NCBI RefSeq assembly: GCF_023898315.1
Contig: NC_064614.1
Coordinates: forward strand, 381,671,348 to 381,735,347
Origin: Schistocerca nitens
Taxonomy: Eukaryota > Arthropoda > Insecta > Orthoptera > Acrididae
Direction of reading: 5' to 3'
DNA: 64,000 bases
Position numbers and translations under genes: made by a program. The notes beneath the pieces were generated by a model. The model saw only the letters and a program-made list of their open reading frames with translations. It searched no databases and had not been told where the DNA came from. This document shows positions 1-10,239 of the stretch, in pieces; the stretch's first letter is position 1, and each line of letters starts with the position of its first letter.

Positions 1-557
1 GTTTGTGCGACCTTGCTGCGCTGATGACAGATGCCTCGCCCAGCGTCTCACCGTGCTCTTGTTCACTGTCAGGTCTCCGTAGACATTCCGCAAGCGCCTA
101 TGAATATCTGCGATGCTCTGGTTTTCTGCCAAAAGAAACTTAATGACAGCTCTTCGCTTGGAACGCAGCTCCTTTACAGACGCCATTTTGAAGGCTATTA
201 CAGCACTGCCACCCGTCCGAACTTCATAAAACTATAGGGGCTGAAGCGGGAATATGGGAATATTCCGCGATGTTCCACAACAAATTCCGAATTTTTTCAA
301 TCGGAATTGGCCCAGAAATATTTGTTGCATTACTTATCCAAGCCGGCCGGAGTGGCCGTGCGGTTCTAGGCGCTTCAGTCTGGATCCGCGTGACCGCTAC
401 GGTCGCAGGTTCGAATCCTGCCTCGGGCATGGATGGATGTGACGTCCTTAGGTTAGTTAGGTTTAATTAGTTCTAAGTTCTAGGCGACTGATGACCTCAG
501 AAGTTAAGTCGCATAGTGCTCAGAACCATTTGAACCACTTATCAAATATCCCTCGTA
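1..557 (-). mobile_element. Mariner-like element, one end only, interrupted by a SINE
   Basis: This is the right part of the same element family found complete at 13886-14737; the window start cuts it. Shared blocks run through both, including the stretch near 75-200 and the terminal motif that ends in cccctcgtat followed by TA at 556-557. The minus strand encodes a degraded N-terminal helix-turn-helix type region. A SINE lies about 15 bp inside the terminal repeat, and removing it restores the terminal motif seen in the other copy. The family assignment (mariner) rests on TA flanks and terminal motif and is an inference. Confidence 0.6.
342..536 (+). repeat. tRNA-headed SINE (family 1)
   Basis: It has a tRNA-like head with an A box near the 5' end (tggccgtgcggttctaggcg), a B box ggttcgaatcc, and a body with gtccttaggttagttaggtt and gatgacctcag. 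The end is catttgaacca. Flanks acttatccaa (332-341) and acttatcaaa (537-546) look like a target-site duplication with one mismatch. It is inserted in the terminal repeat of the mariner-like element covering 1-557, so it is younger than that element. Confidence 0.93.
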
Positions 558-1592
558 TTTATTTCTAGTAAATCAAATTTCTCCAGACAGAAAGAAATCT
601 GAGTTTACCAAGGAAAGTTTCTATTATTCTTATTCAAATTATCATTAAAGAGCTAAAGGCAATCTAAGACAAAATAAATAAACAAATGAATAAAAATATC
701 GGCGCACCACAAAGGAATTGTCCTAATGGGACGGGAATTGTCAGATGTCATGTATATGTGCAGACAAACAAATGCTTACAGTTTCAGCAAAATAGGATGA
801 GTGATTCAAGAGAAAGATTTTCACAAAGTGAGCAAGTCAATAACATCTTGGTCCACCACTGAGCCTTACGGAAGCAATTATTCGGCTGGTCATCGGGACT
901 AAATTCGAAGCAGGACTCATCACGGAATTACACATATTTCTCAGTCTTATAACAATATGCGATTTTAATCAGTGACAATAAAAAATAAACGTAATTACGT
1001 ATGAGATAAAAGGGAAAAAAACTGTGTTGTAGCGTCATAATCGTCTACTTGTAAGTCATGAATGAAATTCTACAGCTGATGGTAATTGAGTGTTTAAGGA
1101 GACCATATAGGAAAGCTCAGCAGTCTCCTATTCATCCCACAAAACAGAAGCAGTGGGTCCAAACTGCCTGCGTGTAGAATAAATTCTGTGTGTAAGTGTG
1201 CGTAAGTGTTCTAAGTGTTTATGTAGTGGGTGTTCGACAAGGGGATCATTAAACCTGTTAACCATGGATTTTGATGACTTAGACGTTTTTAGAGGAGCCT
1301 TTCCAGAGTACCTGGTTAACGGCTCTTCATGCAATGGACCCTAATTTCCGAGAAAATCGAAGGTGAATTTCGGGGTATACCTCGCATACCCGAAGCGTTA
1401 ATTCTGTGCCGACTGAGCGAGCCTAGTCCAGGGAATTAGTTTCACGCTACCTAGATGGCCGTCCGGTTCAAACATTCCTGGTGTTATTAATTTTTTTTAA
1501 ATCTCATCTTACAAAATACCATTAAATACTCGTAGCATACGCTATGCAAAATGATCCAAAAATATTCATTTTCGCGGTAGTAACTTCGTTAA
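558..1592. other. No recognised feature
   Basis: AT-rich DNA. I see no reading frame with recognisable protein similarity, no tRNA-like promoter pair and no terminal repeat pair. Short frames near 1128-1334 look like chance. Confidence 0.5.
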
Positions 1593-2760
1593 TACACTAC
1601 TGGCCATTAAAATTGCTGCACCAAGAAGAAATGCAGATGATAAACGGGTATTAATTGGACAAATATATTATGCTAGAACTGACACGTGATTACATTTTGA
1701 CGCAGTTTGGGTGCATAGATCCTGAGAAATCAGTACCCAGAACAACCACCTCTGGCCGTAATAACGGCCTTGATACGCCTGGGCATTGAGTCAAACAGAG
1801 CTTAGATGGCGTGTACAGGTACAGCTGCCCATACGGCTTCAACACGATACCACAGTTCATCAAGAGTAGTGACTGGCGTATTGTGACGAGCCAGTTGCTC
1901 AGTCACCATTGACCAGACGCTTTCAATTGGTGAGAGATCTGGAGAATGTGCTGGCCAGGGCAGCAGTCGAACATTTTCTGTATCCAGAAAGGCCCGTACA
2001 GGATCTGCAACATGCGGTCGTGCATTATCCTGCTGAAATGTAGGGTTTCGCAGGGATCGAATGAAGGGTGGAGCCACGGGTCGTAACACATCTGAAATGT
2101 AACCTCCACTGTTCAAAGTGCCGTCAATGCGAACAAGAGGTGACCGAGACGTGTAACCAATGGCACACCATACCATCACGTCGGGTGGTACGCCAGTATG
2201 GCGATGACGAATACACGCTTCCAATGTGCGTTCACCGCGATGTCGCCAAACACAGATGCGACCATCATGATGCTGTAAACAGAACCTGGAGTCATCCGAA
2301 AAAATGATGTATTGCAATTCGTGCACCCAGGTTCGTCATTGAGTACACCATCGCAGGCGCTCCTGTCTGTGATGCAGCGTCAAGGGTAACCGCAGCCATG
2401 GTCTCCGAGCTGATAGTCCATGCTGCTGCAAACGTCGTCGTCTGTTCGTGCCGATGGTTGTTGTCTTGCAAACGTCCCCATCTGTTGACTCAGGGATCGA
2501 GACGTGGCTGCACGATCCGTTACAGTCATGCGGATAAGATGCCTGTCATCTCGACTGCTAGTGATACGAGGCCGTTGGGATGCAGCACGGCGTCCCGTAT
2601 TACCCTCCTGAGCCCACTGATTCGATATTCTGCTAACAGTCATTTGATCTAGACCAACGCGATCAGCTATGTCGCGAGACGATAAACCGCAATCGCGATA
2701 GGCTACAATCCGACCTTTATCAAAGTCGGATTGATTTTTCCTAAATGTTTTCATTTATCA
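1593..2760 (-). mobile_element. Tc1-like element, family A, right end missing
   Basis: The left terminal repeat begins at TA 1593-1594 with cactactggccattaaaatt, matching the complete copy at 12479-13875. Homology to that copy continues to about 2725. Beyond it the N-terminal coding part and the right terminal repeat are absent or unrecognisable, so this copy is truncated or rearranged on that side. Confidence 0.85.
1802..2754 (-). pseudogene. Tc1-like DD34E transposase pseudogene (family A)
   Basis: The N-terminal part (2754 down to about 2450) carries the helix-turn-helix region with FDKGRIVAYRDCG and DQMTVSRI. The catalytic part (2326-1802) has FSDDSRF for the first Asp, FQQDNARPH for the second, and SPDLSPIE for the Glu, with 34 residues between second Asp and Glu. 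Relative to the copy at 12479-13875 there is a one-base frameshift near 2444 and a TGA where that copy reads CGA just before residue 1 of the 2326 frame. It cannot make a full transposase. Confidence 0.88.
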
Positions 2761-3880
2761 GCCAAATGAATTTCATGTGCATTTGAAAGTATTACTGCCA
2801 GCATTGCACTCTACTGAACCTGTACCCAGCATATTTTTTTAAATTTTTTATGAGAGAACAGAATATATCACGGTTCACCGTTGCTGCTTTAGAGGTAAGA
2901 CAGTTTAATTTATTGTTATGTGCAAAGGGACCAAGGTTATCAGTTCTGAACAGAACCAGAGGGCTCAGTGCCTAAGGGGTTGAATGCATTTTGCAGTGTC
3001 TGTAATTCTTTATTGGTACTGGGAGTTGCATTGCACAAACAGTTAGTATAAAGTTTTTGCTAACAGTAACACAGAATAAGCACACCACTTGCACTTTTAA
3101 CACGCTACACGATGATTCGTGTTTAGTATCCATTCTACGGTTCATACATTCATTCAACGTAATCCTAAAGTTTTTTTATAACAACGTTACAATTTACAAC
3201 TAATGACGTCTGGAAAACGAGAATCGGGCAGCGCCGAATACAAACCTGAAATCGAAGAGTGAAGTGGGCGCCACTTACTGCTGACAACAGTAAGTACCAT
3301 GAGCGAATGGAAATAATCTGTTTCCAAACAAGACCGCAGTGCATACTGTTGACGTTTATTTGTCAGATATTTTCTGTACAATGCAGGTACAAATATAAAA
3401 CGCATTTAGAAATCAAGTCGAATACAATTACACTGAAATGAGACAGAGGAGGAACACTGGTCAATTATTCCTCAATTCTCATTGCTATGTCCACGGACAA
3501 CAGGCGAAAAAGATGCTCAAGACGTAAAAGGAACTAAGTTTATTTCCTGCAAGTAAACACAAGTCCTTTTTAGTGGAGGTAACCTGAGAGCTCAAGGCCT
3601 AATTAAGAAACAGGTGGGCTGAAGGATGAATTTCAAAAAGAACAAATAATTTCTGGGTAAATGCCCAGACAACAAAATAACTTTTAGCAAAAGGCCAGTT
3701 CTAATAAGAATATCTGTTTATACATCAACTAATTAGTTCTGGTGGATAATCATGAATAATGACAAGTAGGACTGTTTCTCGAGTGAGAAGGTTTAGAGTT
3801 CAGTGTAGCCAAAGTAAAGAGCCAGTATTAATTACAAGTCCAATCTGTGGATATTGCATCCTAGGCCACACATCGATCTG
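2761..3880. other. No recognised feature
   Basis: Mostly AT-rich with no recognised protein, tRNA-like unit or terminal repeats. Short open frames (for example 3259-3441) show no familiar motif. Confidence 0.45.
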
Positions 3881-4337
3881 GTAGTGTCCCGGAGTCTTGC
3901 TCTTCCCCGGGAGGACGAGTCGGTAGCGTAGCTGCGGCGAGCTGCGACGCGTCGTCCTGGATGCCCCTAAGTCCCTGATTGTGGAACAGCCGTTGCTCTC
4001 GGCGTCTGGCCCAGCGGCTTACTCGGTGAAGACTGCTTTCGGTTGTCTGTGTGAGGACTTAAATGGGCTACCCGTCGTAGAATATTCCGCGCACTATTTT
4101 CAATTAAGTGTCCATGCTAGTTCGTTTACGTCGAGAACTCTAGCGGTGAATCTGACGCCTCCTTGCGGCTGCCGGCATAACCTGGTTTCTGCTTGAAGGC
4201 CGACAGAGGGCCCCTACCCGGTACGGGAGCCGCTATATGGATCTGTTGCGCAGGTAGCCTGTAAGTGTAGGCGCTCGGCCGAGATATATTACTCATGAAG
4301 AATCCCCGAACAATCTTCGAAATTCTGACGGGAAGTT
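3881..4337. other. GC-richer block of unknown nature
   Basis: Base composition rises above the neighbours and CpG is frequent (for example gctgcgacgcgtcgtcctgg). It could be part of an old retroelement or an unrecognised exon. I see no convincing frame, LTR boundaries or splice pattern. A SINE target site lies at its right edge. Confidence 0.3.
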
Positions 4338-4349
4338 CGAGTTCACAGT

Positions 4350-4542
4350 TCAAAAATGGATCTGAGCACTATGGGACTTAATTTATGAGGTCATCAGTCC
4401 CCTAGAACTTAGAACTACTTAAACCTAACTAACCTAAGGACATCACACACATCCATGCCTGAGGCAGGATTCGAACCTGCGACCGTAGTGGTCGCTAGGT
4501 TCCAGACTGTAGCGCCTAGAACCTCTCGGCCACCCCGGCCGG
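4350..4542 (-). repeat. tRNA-headed SINE (family 1)
   Basis: Reverse-orientation copy. The B box reads ggattcgaacc on the plus strand and the head ends at ggccggc. It is flanked by a perfect 12-bp target-site duplication cgagttcacagt at 4338-4349 and 4543-4554. The minus-strand peptide MPEAGFEPATV often predicted from such SINEs is a by-product of the tRNA head, not a gene. Confidence 0.95.
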
Positions 4543-4732
4543 CGAGTTCACAGTGTTTCAGCGTATACGTCCGCGTCAGACATTTCATCCATTTTCATGA
4601 CGATGGTGAGAAATTCGAAATTGGAAGAGGAGTTGGGTAAGGAGATTTCATGCCACCGTGGTCCTAGAGCAAGTTTTCAGATCCTTAAAATGGTGAAACG
4701 ATGATAAAATATATGTTTACAGAAAGTTTCCG

Positions 4733-4890
4733 AAACACCTTCGACTTGCTGGTGAGATTGTACTGTTTGCCAGCAATGAAGATAAGCTTCAACAGTTAGT
4801 CAAAGAACTTAACTGAACAAGTGTCTAAGTGGCCATGAAAGTCACTTGTAATAGGACTAAAATAATTTATAATGAAATCATATCTGTAGG
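4733..4890 (+). pseudogene. LINE reverse-transcriptase scrap (RTE-like)
   Basis: Plus-strand reading gives IVLFASNEDKLQQLVKELN followed, after a shift, by VTCNRTKIIYNE. This resembles the catalytic loop and the following segment of RTE-type reverse transcriptases (LRFADDIVLFA...KTKIM). The FADD core is degraded to LAGE. Only about 50 residues survive, so the clade is tentative. Confidence 0.55.
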
Positions 4891-4894
4891 GCCC

Positions 4895-5275
4895 CTAGAG
4901 GACAGAATACTGTTTGCAGCAAGACGAATATCAACACAGACAGTGCATCGGTGTCTGCAGCGCCAAGCGCCAGGAATTGTCAACTGGGTGACCACTGTTG
5001 CGGCTTCGCTTGGTGCAGCAATAGAGACAGGCTGGCCCTCTGTAGTACATCCAGCGGTGACACTGGATGAAAAATACGTCCTGGTTCTATGTGCAGGATG
5101 ACGATGGAGGTATTCGTGTGTGGAGGCTCTGAGGAGAAAGAACGTTGCAAGATTGCATTTGTCATCTTTGTCCAGGTGCAGCAATTGGCGTAATAATTTG
5201 AAGTGTTCTTAGATATACAACGCATTCACCTCTGGTTTGCGTAGTTGGTAATTTGTTTTTGTGGAAACGGTTCCT
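4895..5275 (+). pseudogene. Tc1-like transposase fragment
   Basis: One plus frame near 5086-5260 reads DDDGGIRVWRL, then a stop, then GERTLQDCICH and YTTHSPLVCVVGN. This is the segment between first and second catalytic Asp in Tc1 transposases (RIRVWRHRGERT...SRSPLV). An upstream frame holds ISTQTVHRCLQ, matching the region after the helix-turn-helix. Several shifts and stops are present and no terminal repeats were found. Confidence 0.65.
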
Positions 5276-5371
5276 TAACATATGTAAAATCATAATGAAA
5301 GACCCATTTGACAAGAATATTTAATCGTGGCTGAGGAATGTGTTACATAACCGTACTAGTTATTGTTGGTA

Positions 5372-5636
5372 AGGAGAGGAAGGAAGATTGGATTTAACGT
5401 CCCTTCGACATCGAGATCATTAGAGACGGAACGCAAGCTCGGATTGTGTCAAGGATGGGGAAGGAAATCGGCAGTGTCCTTTCAAAGGAACCATCCTGGC
5501 ATTTGTCTGGAGCGATTTAGGGAAATAACGGAAAACCTAAAACTTAATGGCCAGACGCGAATTTGAACCGTCGTCCTCCCGAATGCGTCTAGCGTGCTAA
5601 CCACTGCGACACACTGCTCGATCATGATTGTTGGTA
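5372..5636 (-). repeat. tRNA-headed SINE (family 2, long tail)
   Basis: The minus-strand head is a tRNA-like unit (A box in cgcagtggttagcacgc, B box in acggttcaaattcg), followed by a body including cgggatggttcctttg-like sequence and ending in the motif near gacgttaaatcc. The copy at 55581-55828 is the same family. A 10-bp target-site duplication attgttggta lies at 5362-5371 and 5637-5646. Confidence 0.9.
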
Positions 5637-5646
5637 GCTGACTAAT

Positions 5647-7034
5647 GGGACATTATTGTTCATTTATTCTTCTATTTGGAAAACACGCATTATATACAAA
5701 GAGGACGTTGAGAGCAAATTTGGGACGGTGCAGAAACACTCGGGCAGTCAGAGGATCAAAAGGGCGCGCTAGGAGAGATGCAGCTCAATGGCTCGCAGGC
5801 TGCTAGACAGCGTTTTGTAATCCCGCCTGGGGCACCCGGAGTATTACAGACAAAAACAGAAAGGATCTTATGTGGCGCAAGCCCCCAGAAGTGACTGATT
5901 TACAACCTCGGATTGGAAGGAGGAGGAATGCTTTTTAGTAGGAGGAAATGTTGTGCACAAAAGTAGAAAACTGAGATTTTGTCCGGAAAGAACCAGACGC
6001 CACAGGTAAATGTCTCGAAAATGAAATGGGAACACACAGTTTTGGGCCTTTGAAGATGTGAGAAGCAGCTGGACGTTTAACTTCACAAAAACCAAACGTT
6101 CACGTAACTTAAGAGTCGCTGGGATTGGGAAACATAAATAAACTAGCGATTAGACAGAAAAGCTCTGTTTTGACGATGACGACCCGCCTCGTTGGTCACA
6201 GAGAGAGAGGGAAAGAAAGTGAGATGACTTTTTTCTGTGTTAAGCGGTAGAGCGCACGTTACTTGTTAACCAACTAGAGGATAGCCCAGAGGACATTAGT
6301 ATTTTCTAAGGAGCAGTTCTACCACTGAGTGCTCGAAAGATACGAAGCCCAGCCAATCTAAATATAGCCAGGGATGTAAAATGTGGCATTGCGAGGTTTG
6401 CTTTCACTGAACATTCGATCAGAAATTACTTGACCTTTGGGTGTCTTCATCTTCGGGAGGTTTTGCCATCAGATTTCGCTTTTGAGAGCCGCCAATGGCC
6501 TGCCGCTGTCTGAGCTGATGTATCGAGGGACTTTTCAGATTGATTTGCATTTTGCCATTGGTGAGGGTCGTTGGTGCCGACAGTGACTGATTCTGCAGTC
6601 ACTTCAGTCTCCACCTATAGTTTGGTGAGAATGAGCGGCAACTGCGAGACATTGCGTATGGGCATTAAAGTCACTTTACAGTATTTCGATTCGATTACTT
6701 CAAGCTTCCTTTTACTGACTTGCATTTACGGTCAATGAACAGTCTGCTTTCAGCTCCAGCCACACATGCAACATATTCCGTTCTGTACTACTACCTGTCT
6801 TTTCAGTTAACATCATGACAATCAGGGTGCAACTTCGCAATTGCAACTACTTCACTTGCGCTATTATTAGAATCTTTCCCACCGACCCCTTTGTTAGATG
6901 TGCAGAGTCATTATAGTAATATTGTAATTGGTTGTCAAGCGTTTTACGAGTAGCTTTAACGGAATAAACTGAAGTAATTCTGAATTTTGGAGGGTGTTAA
7001 ATTAATGTATGTCAAATATGGGGTCCAATTACAT
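5647..7034. other. No recognised feature
   Basis: I see no convincing coding, tRNA-like or terminal-repeat signal. A short purine run gagagagagggaaagaaag sits near 6200. Short frames do not resemble known proteins. Confidence 0.45.
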
Positions 7035-7991
7035 ATACAGGGTGTTACAAAAAGGTACTGCCAAACTTTCAGGAAACATTCCTCACACACAAATAAAGAA
7101 AAGATGTTATGTGGACATGTGTCCGGAAAACGCTTAATTTCCATGTTAGAGCTCATTTTAGTTTCGTCAGTATGTACTGTACTTCCTCGATTCAAATTGT
7201 AATTTTTCACAATCAACATGTGTGGGCTGACGAGAGTCCGCACGCAATTGTGCAATCACGTCATCAACACAGATGTTCTGTGAACGTTTGGGCAAGCATT
7301 GTTGGTGATGTCTTGATTGGGCCCCATGTTCTTCCACCTACGCTCAATGGAGCACGTTGTCATGATTTCATACGGGATAGTCTACCTGTGCTGCTAGAAC
7401 ATGTGCCTTTACAAGTGCGACACAACATGTGGTTCATGCACGATGGAGCTCCTGCACATTCCAGTCGAAGTGTTCGTACGCTTCTCAACAACAGATTCGG
7501 TGACCGATGGATTGGTAGAGGCGGACCAATTCCATGGCCTCCACGCTCTCCTGACCTCAACCCTCTTGACTTTGATTTATAGGGGCATTTGAAAGCTCTT
7601 GTCTACGCAACCCCGGTACCAAACGTAGAGAGAGACTCTTCGTGCTCGTATTGTGGACGGCTGTGATACAATACGCCATTCTCCAGGGCTGCATCAGCGC
7701 ATCAGGGATTCCGTGCGACGGGGGGGGGGGGGGGGGTGGATGCATGTATCCTCGCTAACGGAGGACATTTTGAACATTTCCTGTAACAAAGTGTTCGAAG
7801 TCACGCTGGTACGTTCTGTTGCTGTGTGTTTCCATTCCATGATTAATGTGATTTGAAGAGAAGTAATAAAATGAGCTCTAACATGGAAAGTAAGCGTTTC
7901 CGGACACATGTCCACATAACATATTTTCTTTCTTTGTGTGTGAGGAATGTTTCCTGAAAGTTTGGCCGTACCTTTTTGTAACACTCTGTAT
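7035..7991 (+). mobile_element. DD41D (rosa-type) Tc1/mariner element, internally deleted
   Basis: Terminal inverted repeats of about 125 bp lie at 7035-7163 and 7866-7991. Both begin with a tacag(a/g)gtgttacaaaaagg motif and run through a shared block containing tgtggacatgtgtccgg. Between them is only the C-terminal part of a transposase. The element is about 957 bp, shorter than needed for a full enzyme, so it is a deletion derivative. A run of 17 G lies at 7720-7736. Confidence 0.85.
7205..7582 (+). pseudogene. DD41D transposase, C-terminal part
   Basis: The frame reads SVNVWASIVGDVLIGP, then WFMHDGAPAHSSRS with the second catalytic Asp, then RWIGRGGPIPWPPRSP and DLNPLDFDL. Between the Asp of HDGAP and the Asp of PLDF there are 41 residues, the spacing of the rosa (DD41D) branch. 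The frame ends in TAG where relatives have a Trp codon (DFDLWG), then homology continues as GHLKALVYATP. The N-terminal DNA-binding region and first catalytic Asp are missing. Confidence 0.8.
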
Positions 7992-8004
7992 AACTTCCTC
8001 CACC

Positions 8005-8300
8005 CACCAAGTTAACTTACACAGGCGTTACATTTCTGACATGTTAAGGCTGATGGCTGTGTCCTATTTTCGAGAACTGCACGATGTTATCTTTCAGCAA
8101 ACTGACGCAGTATCGCGTGTTTTCACTGCTGTTCTAACCTTCCTAGGTGCAGTTCTTGACAGTTGCTCTGGGTACCACATTCTCCAGATGTTTCACCCGA
8201 TGAAGACTTCCGGTGATGGACTGTCGAGAGATAATCATGCCAAACACTACGATTTATGAACTCTGGCATAGAGATGAAGCGTATAGAATGTCGTAATCTT
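8005..8300 (+). pseudogene. Tc1-like transposase fragment (family A-like)
   Basis: Plus-strand reading gives RYISDMLRLMAVSYFREL, then DVIFQQTDA at the place of FQQDNA, and TFLGAVLDS, followed in another frame by a degraded SPDVSP and DELWHRDEA-like end. It matches the second half of the DD34E transposase of family A. The catalytic Asp position is changed (QQTDA). No terminal repeats found. Confidence 0.65.
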
Positions 8301-8439
8301 ATCTGTCGTCCAAAGTCACAAGTAGATCGCACGTATTTATGGTATATACAGCGCTCGACTAAAAATGTAAATGGCAGAAACGGGAGTTCCAAATGGCCAT
8401 ACATCCAAAAATTATAGCAGTTTTCGAGGGCCGGGGGAG

Positions 8440-9402
8440 GCCCGAGCCGTTTACGTTGGCATCGCTTCCAAGCATCGGCTGATGCAGTAGAAAGGGTACA
8501 GAACTGTAATCGGAGGTCGTGGGTCCGAGTCCAAACACGGAAAAATTTTTGTTTTAAATTTTTGCGTTACTTATACTGCAAATAAAACAAAAAAATACTC
8601 AGTACGTTGCATTTATTAATATTTTCGTAATAGCCATGAAAAGGAAAGGCAAAGGAAAATTTGAGATTGTAAATACACGTCAAGAAAGGGATTGTAAGGC
8701 GTACATGAGCACTTCGCATATAAACTTACATACTTTTATTATTTTATAGTTGACTATTTAAACGTGCTGGGTTAATAGTCACCGTAAAAACGGGGGAAGC
8801 GTTAGTTTTCTCGGCACCTTGCACACTTTAGAAACCCCACATTTTTACAATTCATGGTTGTTTTAAGGTTTTACACAAAAACATAAAAGGTTCTCTCTGA
8901 TCGCACAGTTTAGCACTAAACCAAGCGTAATGCATCATTTCACCAACTATTGGCGAAGATAGTTCGTGATGTGCAATGGAACTTACTTCTCGGTATGTGA
9001 CTTCTCCTTCTTTCTCAAGGACGTAAGAGCTGTTACTGAAGCTCTTTGATCAAATTTTTAAGCTGACAATAAAAATAGACATCGCAGGGTGGCACTAGCG
9101 GTGTGCATTTCGTGGGAATCACTTGAATACTGCACAACGGCAATCTTTCTTCATCTTGAAAAATCTCGTCGTATGGTTGTGAACTTGTTTATCCTCCCCA
9201 CGAGTCAGGTAACACAAGAAATTTGTTCTCCTGCAAACAGGGTTTCATCGCATATATATTGGACGTTATCTCCGTTTATATGCAGAGTAAGAAACGTGAG
9301 AACTGAAAATGAAAAATAAACTTTCCGCTTACAGATTCGGTTCCACGACCCTGGGATTAGTGTTCTGTACTCTCTCCACCGGCTACTGTTTCGAAACTAC
9401 GT
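8440..9402. repeat. Degenerate inverted-repeat element with tRNA-like ends (B)
   Basis: The left end (8470-8535, plus) has a tRNA-like unit with B box ggtccgagtcc at 8522-8532. The right end (9330-9402) carries a related unit in reverse. After reverse-complementing the right end, both arms share gtacagaac, an A/T-rich linker, and a following block ending in ctgca(a/t)ataaac. Arms are clearly diverged. The roughly 800-bp centre has no recognised frame. Compare 23315-23537 and 63190-63912. Confidence 0.5.
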
Positions 9403-9890
9403 TCCCGTAAGTGACTCATACCTCTCCCGATCCACGCCAAAAAATTATACACTTTTTTAGACGCTCGGTAATCTGCGGTTCCCAATTTAGTCATTCTCAT
9501 TTCTGAACAAAATTGCATATACCACAAATTTTGAAGAAATCGATGATGACAAGTGGGCGGGGTCCTCTGGTCAGTGCGACTCGAAGCCCCTCCGGATTAG
9601 AGCCGTTGTTACTGCCAGGGGTGTCACCTTTGTGTTTTAAATTTCGCACCCTGTGCACTCCCAACTCGACTACGAATTTTATCATGTATTCTTCCTATTA
9701 TACTGGACAAGCACAATAAGAAGAATTGTGTTATTTGCTATACTTGCTGGTGCTGCTTCTTAATCGCCAGCAGTGTGTTCCCAGTAGGGACTCCCTCTGC
9801 CCCACTACCATGGAATATTAGTCGAACAGTTAGATTTACCGTGAGAGCTGATAAAAAGAGAGAAAGAAAATAGCGTCAGCGTGTGGAAGG
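9403..9890. other. No recognised feature
   Basis: Nothing recognisable. Base composition rises toward the GC-rich block that begins near 9895. A gataaaaagagag stretch on the plus strand near 9848-9860 could be a weak TATA-like element, but this is not supported by anything else. Confidence 0.35.
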
Positions 9891-9894
9891 AGCG

Positions 9895-10235
9895 CCGTGA
9901 CCTCTGACAGTGCGCCCGGGCGGAGCGGCTCGGCGGTGGTTGCGCACGCAGCCGGCAGACTGCGCTGACGTCGCGGAGGAGGGCCCGGCAGCGCTGCGCA
10001 GCCCAGACTGCACACTTCGACACTCGACAGCTGACGGCGCGGGCGCACGGCCCGCTGTTCATCCCGACGACGTGCACGCACAGCCGGCACCATTTACTGT
10101 TGGCTCAGCTCGTCCGCCAACACGGCCAGACCCTCCTATGTCATGCCAGGAGGTGTCAAAAAGGGTGAGTGCGCCGCTCTCACTTCGCAGCCGCTCCGCG
10201 ACGCCCCCTCTACCTGTGGCGTTTCAGCGTGCCGC
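9895..10235 (+). promoter_or_regulatory. GC/CpG-rich island, candidate host promoter and first exon
   Basis: About 330 bp is far richer in GC and CpG than its surroundings (for example gcccgggcggagcggctcgg). Inside, ATG codons at 10139 and 10143 lead into a purine-rich stretch followed by a consensus splice donor, ggtgagtgcg, at about 10163-10172. The short frame from 10143 begins MPGGVKKG; that from 10139 begins MSCQEVSKR. I recognise neither. A CpG island with a short first coding exon fits, but a GC-rich old repeat is possible. Confidence 0.35.
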
Positions 10236-10239
10236 ACGT

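Noticed and set aside
3881-4337. LTR of a Gypsy-type retrotransposon
   Set aside because: The GC content suggested it, but I found no TG...CA ends, primer-binding site, second LTR or gag/pol motif.
4455-4640. Small protein beginning MPEAGFEPATV
   Set aside because: The same peptide start appears wherever a family 1 SINE head is translated (also 224-430 and 36835-37083 on the minus strand). It is the SINE, not a gene.
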